From Amphiplicatus sp046296195 (GTDB lineage: Bacteria > Pseudomonadota > Alphaproteobacteria > Caulobacterales > Parvularculaceae), in assembly GCA_046296195.1 (NCBI GenBank), contig JBKBLR010000016.1, forward strand, positions 1 to 54,482: a stretch of 54,482 nucleotides of DNA, given 5' to 3'. Positions 9,010 through 17,547 of this stretch are shown here, piece by piece. A program made the translations under genes and the position numbers. Each line of letters starts with the position of its first letter. Positions within the stretch are counted from its first letter, which is position 1. The notes beneath the pieces are model-generated. The model was not told the DNA's origin and made no database searches. It worked only from the letters and a program-made list of their open reading frames with translations.

Positions 9010-10389
9010 ATGACGGCGCGCGTTCTGGTCGTCGACGACCTCGAACCCAATGTGAAACTGCTCGAGGCGAAACTCCGTGCGGAGTATTTCGACGTCATCG
9101 GCGCGTCGTCGGGGCGTGAAGCCATCGAGCGGGCGAAGAAGGACCAGCCCGACATCATCCTGCTCGACGTAATGATGCCGGGAATGGACGGTTTTGAAGC
9201 CTGTCGGATCATCAAGACGACGCCGGAGACCGCCCACATTCCGATCGTCATGGTGACGGCGCTCGACCAGCAGCAGGATCGCGTCGCCGGTCTCAAGGCG
9301 GGCGCGGATGACTTTCTGACGAAGCCGGTCGAGGACGTCGCCCTGTTCGCGCGCGTGCGCAGCCTGACGCGCCTCAAGATGATGACCGACGAACTTCGCA
9401 TGCGATATGCGACCGGCAGGAGCATGGGCGTCGTCGCCGATATCGACATCGACAGCGCTGATGCCGCGCAGAAGCCGCGCCTTTTTCTTATCGACGACCA
9501 GACGGACCAGGCGGGAAGGATCAAGACGCTGCTCGGCGACGCCTATGAGGTCGCCATCGAAACCGACCCGGAAGTGGCGCTCAGCCGCGCCAAGACCGGA
9601 GATTTCGACCTCGTCATCGTCAACATGTCGATTGAAGCCACCGATCCGCTCCGGCTCTGCTCGTCAATCCGGACCTTCGAGGAGACGCGGCTGACCCCTC
9701 TGCTGGCGATCGTCCGGCAGGGCGACACCCGCAAGCTAGTGCGCGCGCTTGACATCGGTGTCACCGATTATCTTTCAAGACCGGTCGACCGCAACGAGCT
9801 CACTGCGCGCGTGACGACGCAGCTTCGGCGCAAACGCTATATCGATCGCCTGCGCTCCACCTTCGAGGCGAGCCTTGAGATGGCGATCACCGATCAGCTC
9901 ACCGGGCTCTATAATCGACGGTATCTCGCCAGCCACCTGTCGGCGATGTTCGACCGGGCTTTTTGGACGGGCAGGCAGCTCGCCCTGATGATCCTTGATA
10001 TCGATCACTTCAAACGCATCAATGACACGTTCGGCCATGACATCGGCGACAAGGTCATTCAGGAAATCGCCGATCGGATCCGGAACTCGGTGCGCGGAAT
10101 CGACCTTGCGTGCCGCTATGGCGGCGAGGAGTTCCTCGTGGCGATGCCGGACACGGACAAGACTTTCGCCAATGTGGTCGCCGAGCGGCTTCGGAACGAA
10201 ATCGCCCAGCACAAGATCATGATCAATGGCGGGCGGGAAGAGCTTTCAGTGACCGTTTCGATCGGCATTTCGTCGACCGAGGAGGGGCCGAAAGACGACA
10301 GCGCGCAAAAGCTCATCAAACGGGCGGACGAAGCGCTCTATGAGGCGAAGAGCGGCGGGCGGAACCGGGTCATCTCCAGCGCCGCCTGA
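9010..10389 (+). CDS. pleD: Diguanylate cyclase response regulator PleD
   Basis: A 459-residue REC-REC-GGDEF protein. The first receiver has phosphoacceptor D53 (LLDVMMPGMDGF). The second (about 157-275) is degenerate, with N205 in VIVNMS where the aspartate should be, as expected for the PleD adaptor domain. The cyclase domain has the active-site GGEEF at 371-375 and an intact inhibitory I-site RGID at 362-365, so product inhibition by c-di-GMP is expected. A GGCGGAG ribosome site precedes the ATG. PleD makes c-di-GMP at the developing pole in Caulobacter; the role here is inferred from the family and the divK neighbour. Confidence 0.96.
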   Translation: MTARVLVVDDLEPNVKLLEAKLRAEYFDVIGASSGREAIERAKKDQPDIILLDVMMPGMDGFEACRIIKTTPETAHIPIVMVTALDQQQDRVAGLKAGADDFLTKPVEDVALFARVRSLTRLKMMTDELRMRYATGRSMGVVADIDIDSADAAQKPRLFLIDDQTDQAGRIKTLLGDAYEVAIETDPEVALSRAKTGDFDLVIVNMSIEATDPLRLCSSIRTFEETRLTPLLAIVRQGDTRKLVRALDIGVTDYLSRPVDRNELTARVTTQLRRKRYIDRLRSTFEASLEMAITDQLTGLYNRRYLASHLSAMFDRAFWTGRQLALMILDIDHFKRINDTFGHDIGDKVIQEIADRIRNSVRGIDLACRYGGEEFLVAMPDTDKTFANVVAERLRNEIAQHKIMINGGREELSVTVSIGISSTEEGPKDDSAQKLIKRADEALYEAKSGGRNRVISSAA

Positions 10390-10401
10390 CCGCAAAAGCA
10401 A

Positions 10402-10426
10402 AAGGCCGCCCTCGGGAGGCGGCCTT
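10402..10426. terminator. Hairpin between convergent pleD and rpmG
   Basis: A perfect 9-bp inverted repeat, AAGGCCGCC / GGCGGCCTT, separated by 7 bases. It lies 12 bases past the pleD stop and 29 bases past the rpmG stop. Flanking A-rich and TTC sequence gives a short U-tract in either direction, so it could terminate both convergent units. The repeat is seen directly; termination is inferred. Confidence 0.7.
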
Positions 10427-10455
10427 CATCAAGCGCCCGCGCGGGAGGGGCGATC

Positions 10456-10623
10456 CTACTTGATCTTGCCTTCCTTGAACTCGACGTGCTTCTTCGCCAC
10501 CGGATCGTACTTCTTGAGCACAAGCTTCTCCGTCATCGTCCGCGAGTTCTTTTTCGTGACGTAGAAAAAGCCGGTATCGGCGGTCGAATTGAGACGGATC
10601 TTGACGGTGGTCGGCTTGGCCAT
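10456..10623 (-). CDS. rpmG: 50S ribosomal protein L33
   Basis: A 55-residue protein starting MAKPTTVKIRLNSTADTGFF, with the KKNSRTMTEKL and KYDPVAKKHVEFKEGKIK segments typical of alphaproteobacterial L33. It has none of the CxxC pairs of zinc-binding L33, so it is the zinc-free form. The start at 10623 matches the normal family length. It is convergent with pleD, and rpmG next to divK-pleD is a familiar alphaproteobacterial arrangement. Confidence 0.95.
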   Translation of the reverse strand: MAKPTTVKIRLNSTADTGFFYVTKKNSRTMTEKLVLKKYDPVAKKHVEFKEGKIK

Positions 10624-10732
10624 GGGAAAACTCCGGGACACCCGCCCGTCGCCGGACAGGGGTTGAAATCGAGGCGCGGACCATAGCCGCGACCGTTCGA
10701 CTGTCAAGGCAAAAGGGTCCGCTTCAGGCCCC

Positions 10733-11206
10733 CTAGACGAACTGGACCCGACCGATCTCATAGGTTCGCGCACCGCCGGGGGCGGCGACCTCGACCGTGT
10801 CGCCTTTCTTTTTGCCGATAAGGGCGCGGGCGATGGGCGAGGAAATCGAAATCTTCCCGGATTTCACATCGGCTTCGAAATCGCCGACGATCTGCCAAGT
10901 CTTTTTCTGCTCGGTTTCCTCGTCGATCAGCACCACGGTCGCGCCGAACTTGACCGTGTCGCCGGCCAGCTTGCTGACGTCGATGACCTCCGCCCTGGAG
11001 AATTTATCTTCAAATTCAAGGATCTGACCCTCGATCCAGGCTTGGCGTTCCTTGGCTGCGTGATATTCGGCGTTCTCCGAAAGATCACCATGGGCGCGCG
11101 CTTCGGCGATCGCCTGAATCACGGCGGGGCGCTCGACGCCTTTCAAACGCTTCAGCTCCTCTTCGAGGCGGGCATATCCCGCAGCCGTCATCGGCACTTT
11201 TTCCAT
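10733..11206 (-). CDS. greA: Transcription elongation factor GreA
   Basis: A 157-residue GreA. The N-terminal coiled coil carries the tip motif HGDLSENAEYHAAKE, whose acidic residues reach the RNA polymerase secondary channel and stimulate cleavage of backtracked RNA. The C-terminal FKBP-like domain follows (SPIARALIGKKKGDTVEV). The ATG at 11206 gives the normal family length (MEKVPMTAAGYARLEEELKR). It is on the same strand as carD 227 bp upstream and rpmG 109 bp downstream, a cluster of RNA polymerase and ribosome functions. Confidence 0.96.
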   Translation of the reverse strand: MEKVPMTAAGYARLEEELKRLKGVERPAVIQAIAEARAHGDLSENAEYHAAKERQAWIEGQILEFEDKFSRAEVIDVSKLAGDTVKFGATVVLIDEETEQKKTWQIVGDFEADVKSGKISISSPIARALIGKKKGDTVEVAAPGGARTYEIGRVQFV

Positions 11207-11243
11207 CGCGATTATCCTGCCGGGTGGTCCCACCCCTCCCCCG

Positions 11244-11270
11244 CGGCCCGCCGCCTTTGGGCGGCGGCCG
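11244..11270. other. GC-rich hairpin between carD and greA
   Basis: An 11-bp stem with one bulged C: CGGCC plus GCCGCC pairs with GGCGGC plus GGCCG around a TTTG loop. It lies 38 bases upstream of the greA start and 164 bases past the carD stop. No U-run follows on the minus strand, so a rho-independent terminator is not well supported. It could be a 5' leader structure of greA or a chance GC palindrome. The other sequence in this 227-bp gap shows no gene. Confidence 0.35.
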
Positions 11271-11433
11271 AAGCCCCACGCGCCCTAGAAATAGGCAGCT
11301 TGCCTTCTTCCTTCAAGCCAATCCGGATCTTGCCAAAGCCCCTGCGGGCGCGGACGCCCGGCCGGCGCGCGTCGGGTTCAGCGCCAAGAGCGACCGCGCC
11401 GCGGAAGGTCCCTGCATCGGCTTTCGCCGCGGT

Positions 11434-12387
11434 TCAGGCCGCCTTCTTCATTTTGAGGGAGCTATCGAGATCGGCGATCGCCTTGGCGAGGTCGCATTTG
11501 CGCACCGCGGCGACTTCGCGCGCCAACCTGTCGAGCGCGGCCTCGAACAACTGTCGTTCGGAGTAGCTCTGCTCGGGCTGATCCGTCGCGCGGTAGAGGT
11601 CGCGAACGACTTCCGCGACGGCCATGATGTCGCCGGAGTTGATCTTCGCTTCGTATTCCTGGGCGCGCCGGCTCCACATCGTCCGTTTGATTCGGGCGCG
11701 ACCCTTGAGGAGGTCGATGGCCTTCTTGACCTGCGCCTCATCGGAGAGGCCGCGCATGCCGACGCTGATCGCCTTCGCGGTCGGCACTTTGAGCTTCAAC
11801 TTCTCCTGGTCGAAGTCGATCACGAAAAGTTCGTTGACGATTCCGGCGATGTGCTGCTTCTCGATGGCGATGATCCGGCCGACGCCATGCGCCGGATAAA
11901 CGATGCTGTCATTGACCTTGAAGGTCTGTTTGGCCTCTTTGGACGCCGGCGACGCCTTGAGCGCAGCGGCTGCTGCAGGATCCGGCTCTTTCGGCGTGGT
12001 GATGAAGGTCGGCGGGGCGACCGGCTGGCTTCCCCGGTCCGACCGCGGTTTCTGCCCCACATTGAGTTTCTTCTTCGGCGCCTCTTTCGCCGGCGGCTTG
12101 GCTGGTTTCCCGGGCGCTTCCGCGACGGCCTTGGCGGCTTTCGCCGGTGCGGCCTTGACGGCGGCCTTCTCAGGTTTTGGCGCGACCCTGGCCGCGGCCG
12201 CCTTGACTGGATGGGCGGGCGGCTTGGCGGCGGTCTTCTTCGCCGGTTTCGGGGCCGGCTTGCCGGGGGCCGGTTTCGTCGGCGCCGCCTTGGCCGCGGC
12301 GGGTTTGGCGGCCTTCGGCGCTGGTTTGGCGGCTGGCTTTTTGGATGTTTTGAGCGGTGCTTTTTTAGCGGCAGGCTTGGACGCCAT
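11434..12387 (-). CDS. carD: CarD/CdnL-family transcription regulator with long Lys/Ala/Pro-rich N-terminal tail
   Basis: A 317-residue protein in two parts. Residues 154-317 are a full CarD/CdnL: the RNA polymerase-interacting domain (FKVNDSIVYPAHGVGRIIAI) and the helical DNA-binding domain (KRTMWSRRAQEYEAKINSGD). These proteins bind the RNA polymerase beta subunit and stabilise open complexes, notably at rRNA promoters. Residues 1-153 are an Ala/Lys/Pro-rich low-complexity tail with repeated KPA, KAA and KPAPK units, like histone H1 or the tails of some bacterial nucleoid proteins; most CarD proteins are about 160-200 residues. The ATG at 12387 starts exactly at the tail (MASKPAAKKAP), and there is no internal ATG immediately before the core. 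Frame is intact throughout. Confidence 0.9.
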   Translation of the reverse strand: MASKPAAKKAPLKTSKKPAAKPAPKAAKPAAAKAAPTKPAPGKPAPKPAKKTAAKPPAHPVKAAAARVAPKPEKAAVKAAPAKAAKAVAEAPGKPAKPPAKEAPKKKLNVGQKPRSDRGSQPVAPPTFITTPKEPDPAAAAALKASPASKEAKQTFKVNDSIVYPAHGVGRIIAIEKQHIAGIVNELFVIDFDQEKLKLKVPTAKAISVGMRGLSDEAQVKKAIDLLKGRARIKRTMWSRRAQEYEAKINSGDIMAVAEVVRDLYRATDQPEQSYSERQLFEAALDRLAREVAAVRKCDLAKAIADLDSSLKMKKAA

Positions 12388-12500
12388 GGTCAGTTCAAGT
12401 TCCCTTCTGGACGGCATCTGCGGACATTGTCGCGAATCACTGGCAAGGCCGGTCCCGCCTCGCCATGTTTCGCCAAATCCCCGACGCACGCCGACAACTT

Positions 12501-12530
12501 ATTATTTGGCGCCGAATCCTGCACTTTCAA
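12501..12530 (-). promoter_or_regulatory. Possible sigma-70-type promoter of carD
   Basis: Read on the minus strand: TTGAAA (12530-12525), an 18-base spacer, then AATAAT (12506-12501). Predicted transcription start is near 12494, leaving a leader of roughly 105 bases before the carD ATG. This AT-rich patch stands out in the 292-bp gap between fdxA and carD. The rest of that gap has no convincing gene, only short frames antisense or adjacent to fdxA. Confidence 0.4.
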
Positions 12531-12679
12531 CGGGTTAGGAGCATTTTTTCAGGCGCACACCGAAGGCACGAAGCAGGCGCTGGCCGCCACGCGCTTTTCG
12601 GTCAAAATCATAGCACAAAATCTTGACGGCCGCCACGGCGGTCGCGTCAGGCCTGCCGCGGCGGCCAATGATGACGGGA

Positions 12680-13018
12680 TCAGGATCCCGAACCCGGCTT
12701 CGGGCTGAAATATTTCTCGAGTTTCCCCCGTTCCTTTGCGAAGACGTCGGCGTCCGGCGCGGGATCAGTCTTCTCGGTGATGTTGGGCCATTCGGCCGCG
12801 TATTTCGCGTTGAGCTCGGTCCATTTGCCGTCGCTGTCGTCGGTGTCGGGAATGATCGCTTCCACCGGACATTCCGGCTCGCACACGCCGCAATCGATAC
12901 ACTCGTCGGGGTTGATGACGAGCATGTTTTCCCCCTCGTAGAAGCAGTCGACCGGGCAGACTTCGACGCAGTCCGTATATTTGCACCGGATACAGGCGTC
13001 GGTGACCACATAGGTCAT
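12680..13018 (-). CDS. fdxA: 7Fe ferredoxin FdxA
   Basis: A 112-residue ferredoxin starting MTYVVTDACIRCKYTDC. Cysteines C9, C12, C17, C21, C25, C40, C43, C46 and C50 match the [3Fe-4S][4Fe-4S] pattern of the Azotobacter FdI-like FdxA family, including CPVDCF and ECIDCGVCEPECPVEAI. The tail of about 50 residues (WTELNAKYAAEWPNITEK) is also typical. It is a cytosolic electron carrier; its partner is unknown. The position between the S4 protein and carD is conserved in many alphaproteobacteria. Confidence 0.95.
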   Translation of the reverse strand: MTYVVTDACIRCKYTDCVEVCPVDCFYEGENMLVINPDECIDCGVCEPECPVEAIIPDTDDSDGKWTELNAKYAAEWPNITEKTDPAPDADVFAKERGKLEKYFSPKPGSGS

Positions 13019-13087
13019 GGCGGAAACTCCTGAGTGAAATCGCCGCTTTCTCGCCGTTCCGCAGCAGCCTTGCAAGCGGACAATGCC

Positions 13088-13381
13088 TCACAACTCGCGG
13101 TCGTCGATCCATTCGAGCAAGGCGGCGGCGCCGGCTGCGGGCGGGCGGCGCTCGGAAAACCCGATGACCCGGACCCTGGTCAAGCGGTCTCCCCGCATGA
13201 AGGCGATGATGTCCCCGGTCTCGAGGCAGAAGCCCGGTCTCGCCACCCGCTGGGTCACGGCATTGCGGATGTGGCGAACGGCGTTATTCGCGACGAATTC
13301 CGCCGCCGCCGAGCGGGTCCGGAAGAGGCGGGAACACCACAGCCAGCGATCAAGCCGACGCGCGCCGCCGCCCGCGGTCAC
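13088..13381 (-). CDS. S4-domain RNA-binding protein (Hsp15-like)
   Basis: A 97-residue protein with an S4 RNA-binding domain from the start: RRLDRWLWCSRLFRTRSAAAEFV, split here as RRLDRWLWCSR then LFRTRSAAAEFV. Hsp15/HslR proteins bind stalled 50S subunits carrying peptidyl-tRNA; this assignment is by family. The start is a GTG at 13381-13379 that overlaps the helicase TGA (GTGA), so the two genes are probably translationally coupled. Length is short compared with E. coli Hsp15, about 133 residues, and the basic C-terminal tail is missing, as is usual in alphaproteobacteria. Confidence 0.87.
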   Translation of the reverse strand: MTAGGGARRLDRWLWCSRLFRTRSAAAEFVANNAVRHIRNAVTQRVARPGFCLETGDIIAFMRGDRLTRVRVIGFSERRPPAAGAAALLEWIDDREL

Positions 13382-16296
13382 GATTTCTGGTCAGCGCCGC
13401 CCATGTCAGCCTTGAGCGCGGCGAGCACGGCGAAGGGCGAGTTCGGATCCGGTTCGCGATTATTGCGCCGCGGCTCGCTCGAAAATCGGCGTGGTTCGGA
13501 AGGTTTGTCGAATTTGCGCGGCGGCTTGCCCTTGCCGAACCGCTGCTCGCGCTGCGGGCGCGCATCGTTCTTGCGCTGAGAGGCCTCGGACGTTTCCTTG
13601 CGGCGCGGCGGCCGTTTTTCCTGCGGAGGGCGGCGGGGCGCGAGCCGCCACACCGCGAGTTCGATTTCCTTCACCGCGACGGGCGCTGTCGGCGGCGCCA
13701 CATCTTGTGTTGGCTGGGGCGGCGCCCCCGGAGCTTCGGCGTCAGGCTGCGGAGCGTTCTCAACGCTTGCCTCGCCGTCCGCGGCGAGGCAAGGCGCGCC
13801 GGTGCTTTCAACGGGAGTTGCGGCCGCTTGCGGCGCCGGCTCGGCGACGGTTCGTTTGATCGTGTGCTTGCGATAGCCGAGCGATCTCAGAATGCTTTCG
13901 AATTCATCGCCCGAGCATCCGACCAGCGACATCATTTGCGCCGTCGCCTCGAAACCGTCCTTGCCGGCGTCCGACATGCGCGCGGAACGGATCATCTGGG
14001 CGAGACGCTCGAGCATGTCGATGCGGACAGCGCGGTCGCCGGACGGGCGATAGCCGAGCGCATAGAGATAGGCGTGAGGAACGTCTTCCTTGATCGGGAA
14101 GGAAACAACACCCGGTTTCGGCAAGGCCAGGTCGCCAGGATCGCGCTCGGTCCAGACCGCCCACAAAAGCGCCATCATGCGCGCCGCCGCGGGCTTCAGC
14201 AGCGAAGGAATGTAGAGGGTGTATTCGCCGAAGCGCACGCCGAGCTTACGAAGCTTTGCGCGGTCATCCTGGCTCAATTGTTTCAAGCCTTCGCCGAATT
14301 GGGCGCGCGACATCGCTCCGAAATTCTCGACGAGCCTGAAGGCGACGCCGCGGGGCTGGCCGGCGAGCGCGTCCTCCGCGGCGGACTCCGCTGCGACTTT
14401 CAATGCGATCAGTTCGGAAAGGAGCACCTCGATGCGCGCGGCGACGAAGGATGTCAGCCGGTCGGCCACGCGGCCGCGCATGTTCGGCGTGATGGCGTCA
14501 AGTCCCCTGATGGCGACGTCAGGCCGCAGCACGGAAGGGCCCTTGCGCAACTCGGCGACGCGCGAGGACCGCCACCAGACGGCGCCGTCGTCTTTCAGCA
14601 GCAATTCGCTTTCCGGCGCTTCAGCGAGCGCGGCGGCGCGCGCGGCGAGCGTCGGCGCCAGCGCGCGCTCCGCGGCGCCCCGCATGCGCTTGGCGTCAGG
14701 ACCCTTCACCCGCGGATCGACGACAAACTCGAACCCCAGCAGGCGGCCGACGAACTGGCCTTCCACGATCACTTCTCCGTCTTCGGTCACGCCTGCGAGG
14801 ACCGGCGCGTCATCCCGCAATTTCTTCAGAAGGATCGACGTGCGGCGATCGACAAAACGTTGCGTCAGCTTTTCATGCAAGGCGTCGGAAAGAGCGTCTT
14901 CTATCGCCCGGGTTTTGCCTTGCCAATAGGCGGCGTTCTCCAGCCAGCCGGACCGGTTGGAGAGGTAAGTCCAGGTCCGCACTTGTGCGATCCGCGCCGA
15001 AATCGCGTCAATGTCTCCTTCGAGCCGATCGACCCCCGCCAGCTGCTTTGCAAGCCAGGCGTCGCCGATGGCGCCCCGGTCAAGCAGCTGGCTGAATATT
15101 TCGTCGAGAAGGCGGACGTGCTGATCGAAGGACACCTTGCGGAAGTCAGGGATCTGGCAGACTTCCCAAAGAAGCGCGACGGCGGCGGCGCCGCGCGCGC
15201 TATCCCGGACATCGGCGTCAGAGCAAAGCCGCGCGAGCGCTTCTTCATCCTCATCAGGCCGTGAACGGATCAGCTCCGGCCGGCCGGAAGGCCCGTCCAG
15301 CGATGCTTTCAACGCGTCGACCGACGCGAATTCCAGCGCCTCGGAGCGCCAGTGCAGGAACTCAACGGGATCGAAGCGGTGATTGACGACGGCGTCGATC
15401 GTCGCGTCGTCGAACGCGTCGCAATCGGCGGTTTCGCCGAAGCTGCCGTCCTTGACGTGTCGGCCGGCGCGCCCGGCGATCTGCGCAAGCTCATGGGGGA
15501 GCAATTGTCGGTGGCGGCGCCCGTCGAATTTTCTGTCTGCGGCGAAGGCGACATGGTCGATATCCATGTTGAGCCCCATGCCGATGGCGTCGGTCGCGAT
15601 GAGATAGTCGACCTCGCCGGATTGATAGAGTTCCGCCTGGGCGTTGCGGGTGCGCGGGGACAGGGCGCCGAGAATGACGGCGGCGCCGCCGCGCTGACGC
15701 CGGACGAGTTCAGCGACGGCGTAAACGGTGTCGGCCGAAAACCCGACCACGGCCGTGCGGCGCGGCATGCGCGTGACCTTTCGCGGGCCGACATAGGCGA
15801 GGGCCGATAACCGCTCCCGGGATACGAATAGGATCTCCGGGAAAAGGCGTTTGAGGATCGGACGCATCGTTTCCGAGCCGAGGAGCAGCGTTTCACGCCG
15901 GCCGCGGGCGTTCAAAATGCGGGACGTGAAAATCCGGCCGCGCTCGGGATCGGCCGCGAGCTGGATTTCGTCCACGGCGACAAAGTCGACGGCCCGGTCA
16001 AGGGGCATCGCTTCGACCGTCGAGACCCAATAGGCCGGCCGCGGGGGGATGATTTTTTCCTCGCCGGTGACCAGCGCGACCGTTTCCTTGGGCTTGCGCG
16101 AAATAAGCCGATCATAGACTTCGCGGGCGAGGAGCCGGAGCGGCAGGCCGATCTGGCCTGTGGGGTGAGCGAGCATCCGCTCGATCGCATAATGGGTCTT
16201 GCCGGTATTGGTCGGCCCCAAGACGCCGACAAGCGACGACCGCTCCGGCGCGGGTGCAAAGTCAATCTCATGGGGTTTGAGCTTCCGGCCGGTCAT
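13378..16296 (-). CDS. SUV3-like DEAD/DEAH-type RNA helicase
   Basis: A 972-residue superfamily 2 helicase. Walker A is GPTNTGKT at 27-34, motif II is DEIQ at 109-112, and motif VI is QIAGRAGR at 272-279. This combination, with helical C-terminal domains, resembles the mitochondrial SUV3 / alphaproteobacterial helicase family. Residues after about 880 form a basic, disordered tail rich in Arg, Lys, Pro and Glu (EKRPPRRKETSEASQRKND). The start at 16296 (MTGRKLKPHEI) is the nearest ATG before the helicase core. Likely role is RNA unwinding with a ribonuclease, which is inference. First gene of the helicase-S4-fdxA run. Confidence 0.9.
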   Translation of the reverse strand: MTGRKLKPHEIDFAPAPERSSLVGVLGPTNTGKTHYAIERMLAHPTGQIGLPLRLLAREVYDRLISRKPKETVALVTGEEKIIPPRPAYWVSTVEAMPLDRAVDFVAVDEIQLAADPERGRIFTSRILNARGRRETLLLGSETMRPILKRLFPEILFVSRERLSALAYVGPRKVTRMPRRTAVVGFSADTVYAVAELVRRQRGGAAVILGALSPRTRNAQAELYQSGEVDYLIATDAIGMGLNMDIDHVAFAADRKFDGRRHRQLLPHELAQIAGRAGRHVKDGSFGETADCDAFDDATIDAVVNHRFDPVEFLHWRSEALEFASVDALKASLDGPSGRPELIRSRPDEDEEALARLCSDADVRDSARGAAAVALLWEVCQIPDFRKVSFDQHVRLLDEIFSQLLDRGAIGDAWLAKQLAGVDRLEGDIDAISARIAQVRTWTYLSNRSGWLENAAYWQGKTRAIEDALSDALHEKLTQRFVDRRTSILLKKLRDDAPVLAGVTEDGEVIVEGQFVGRLLGFEFVVDPRVKGPDAKRMRGAAERALAPTLAARAAALAEAPESELLLKDDGAVWWRSSRVAELRKGPSVLRPDVAIRGLDAITPNMRGRVADRLTSFVAARIEVLLSELIALKVAAESAAEDALAGQPRGVAFRLVENFGAMSRAQFGEGLKQLSQDDRAKLRKLGVRFGEYTLYIPSLLKPAAARMMALLWAVWTERDPGDLALPKPGVVSFPIKEDVPHAYLYALGYRPSGDRAVRIDMLERLAQMIRSARMSDAGKDGFEATAQMMSLVGCSGDEFESILRSLGYRKHTIKRTVAEPAPQAAATPVESTGAPCLAADGEASVENAPQPDAEAPGAPPQPTQDVAPPTAPVAVKEIELAVWRLAPRRPPQEKRPPRRKETSEASQRKNDARPQREQRFGKGKPPRKFDKPSEPRRFSSEPRRNNREPDPNSPFAVLAALKADMGGADQKS

Positions 16297-16340
16297 TGTC
16301 GGGGACCTGACCCACGGGCCTGGGGGCCGAAGCCCCGTTC

Positions 16341-16369
16341 TTGACACCTCGCCGCCCCTCGACTAGACG
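16341..16369 (+). promoter_or_regulatory. Sigma-70-type promoter of rpmB
   Basis: TTGACA (16341-16346), a 17-base spacer, then TAGACG (16364-16369), about 80 bases before the rpmB ATG. The -35 box is a perfect consensus. Immediately upstream is a small GGGGC-CGAA-GCCCC hairpin. It sits in the 153-bp gap between the divergent helicase and rpmB genes. Confidence 0.6.
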
Positions 16370-16449
16370 CCCCAATTCCGAATTCGCGGGCGCCTGAAAA
16401 CGGGGCCTGGGGATCGCTCCCGAAACTTCGTGACTTCAGGGTAAACAAG

Positions 16450-16728
16450 ATGGCTCGCCGTTGTGAACTGACGGGCGTTGGACCGATGGTCGGACATAAC
16501 GTCTCGCACGCCAATAACAAGACGAAGCGGCGTTTTCTGCCCAATCTTTGCGACGTCACGCTTCACAGCGACAAGCTCGGGCGCGCCTACAGATTGCGCG
16601 TGACGGCGGCGGCGCTGCGTTCGGTGGACCATACCGGCGGCCTCGACGCCTTCCTCGCCAAAGCCTCTGACGAGAAGCTTTCCAAAGGGGCCTTGAAAAT
16701 CAAGCGCGAACTGGCCAAGGCTTCTTAA
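16450..16728 (+). CDS. rpmB: 50S ribosomal protein L28
   Basis: A 92-residue protein opening MARRCELTGVGPMVGHNVSH followed by the NNKTKRRFLPNLCDVTL segment, characteristic of alphaproteobacterial L28. The C-terminal extension (KASDEKLSKGALKIKRELAK) is also normal for the class. A good promoter lies about 80 bp upstream. The neighbour 38 bp downstream encodes a membrane protein and may share the transcript. Confidence 0.97.
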   Translation: MARRCELTGVGPMVGHNVSHANNKTKRRFLPNLCDVTLHSDKLGRAYRLRVTAAALRSVDHTGGLDAFLAKASDEKLSKGALKIKRELAKAS

Positions 16729-16766
16729 GGAGCCGCAAGCTCCGCCTCGTCTGCGGAGAGCGTCGC

Positions 16767-17468
16767 GTGGATATCCCCGCCGCCGTCGAGCACAGACGGC
16801 CGATCAAAGAAACGCCGCTCGAACGACTGGCGCGCCACCTGCGCGAGTTACTGTCGGCGTTGCTGCGGGTGACGCTGCTGTCCGGGCTTCTGCTTCCGGT
16901 CATTATTTTCGCGATCCTGTTCGTCGACCGGCCATTCCGCGGGTTCGACCATTTCTTCAGCGCCCCGATTTCAAAGCCCGGCAATTGGCTGTCCCTCGGA
17001 TTGCTGGCGATGGGGGCGGTTCCGTTCCTCGTCATCCTCATCAGCCGGCGTTTCGGCGGCGAGGAAGCCTCGCGCGTCGTAACCGCTTCCTGGACCGTTG
17101 CGGCGGCCGCGGCGTTCGCTGGCGTTTCCTATCTCTCGCCGACGCTTGACTCCGGCGACATGCCCAGCGTTGCGTTCGTTGTCGGCTTCGTCGGCTCGGC
17201 AATTCTCGCCCAATTCGCAGCCGCCGCCGTCTACGACATCACGCGAGGCGGCGAGCGTTGGTGGCGGGCGCCCTTTTTCGCGGCCCTCGCCGCCTCTCTC
17301 TTGCAGGCGCTGATCTACTTTCCGGCCGCCTATTGGGGCTCGAACGCGCCGTGGCTCTACTGGCTCATCCAATATGTGGCCATGGCGGCGGCGGGCATCG
17401 TGATTTTCCTCGCCGGCTACCGCGTCCTGATGCGGCCTCTGCGGCCGCGCGGGGGCTTCGGCGGCTAG
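16767..17468 (+). CDS. Polytopic membrane protein, probable VUT-family (queuosine-precursor-type) transporter
   Basis: A 233-residue integral membrane protein with about six hydrophobic segments (roughly 34-53, 74-93, 104-122, 135-155, 168-187 and 195-218). The second half, with RWWRAPFFAALAASLLQALI and a preceding AAAVYDITRGG loop, resembles the YhhQ/VUT family, where a similar RRWWLAP motif occurs; those proteins take up preQ0/preQ1. The N-terminal half matches less well, so the family call is tentative. The start at 16767 is a GTG, with upstream sequence AGAGCGTCGC. It follows rpmB by 38 bp and converges on kbl. Confidence 0.5.
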   Translation: MDIPAAVEHRRPIKETPLERLARHLRELLSALLRVTLLSGLLLPVIIFAILFVDRPFRGFDHFFSAPISKPGNWLSLGLLAMGAVPFLVILISRRFGGEEASRVVTASWTVAAAAAFAGVSYLSPTLDSGDMPSVAFVVGFVGSAILAQFAAAAVYDITRGGERWWRAPFFAALAASLLQALIYFPAAYWGSNAPWLYWLIQYVAMAAAGIVIFLAGYRVLMRPLRPRGGFGG

Positions 17469-17547
17469 ATCGTCGCCGCCTCGATCAAGATGAAGGGCGC
17501 TCGATCGGGTTTTTGTTGTCGCGGCCGTCGCCGCTTCGCGGCCCGCT

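Noticed and set aside
12535..13011. 158-codon frame on the minus strand between carD and fdxA
   Set aside because: Most of it lies in another frame of fdxA, and the remaining part has no ribosome site or family features.
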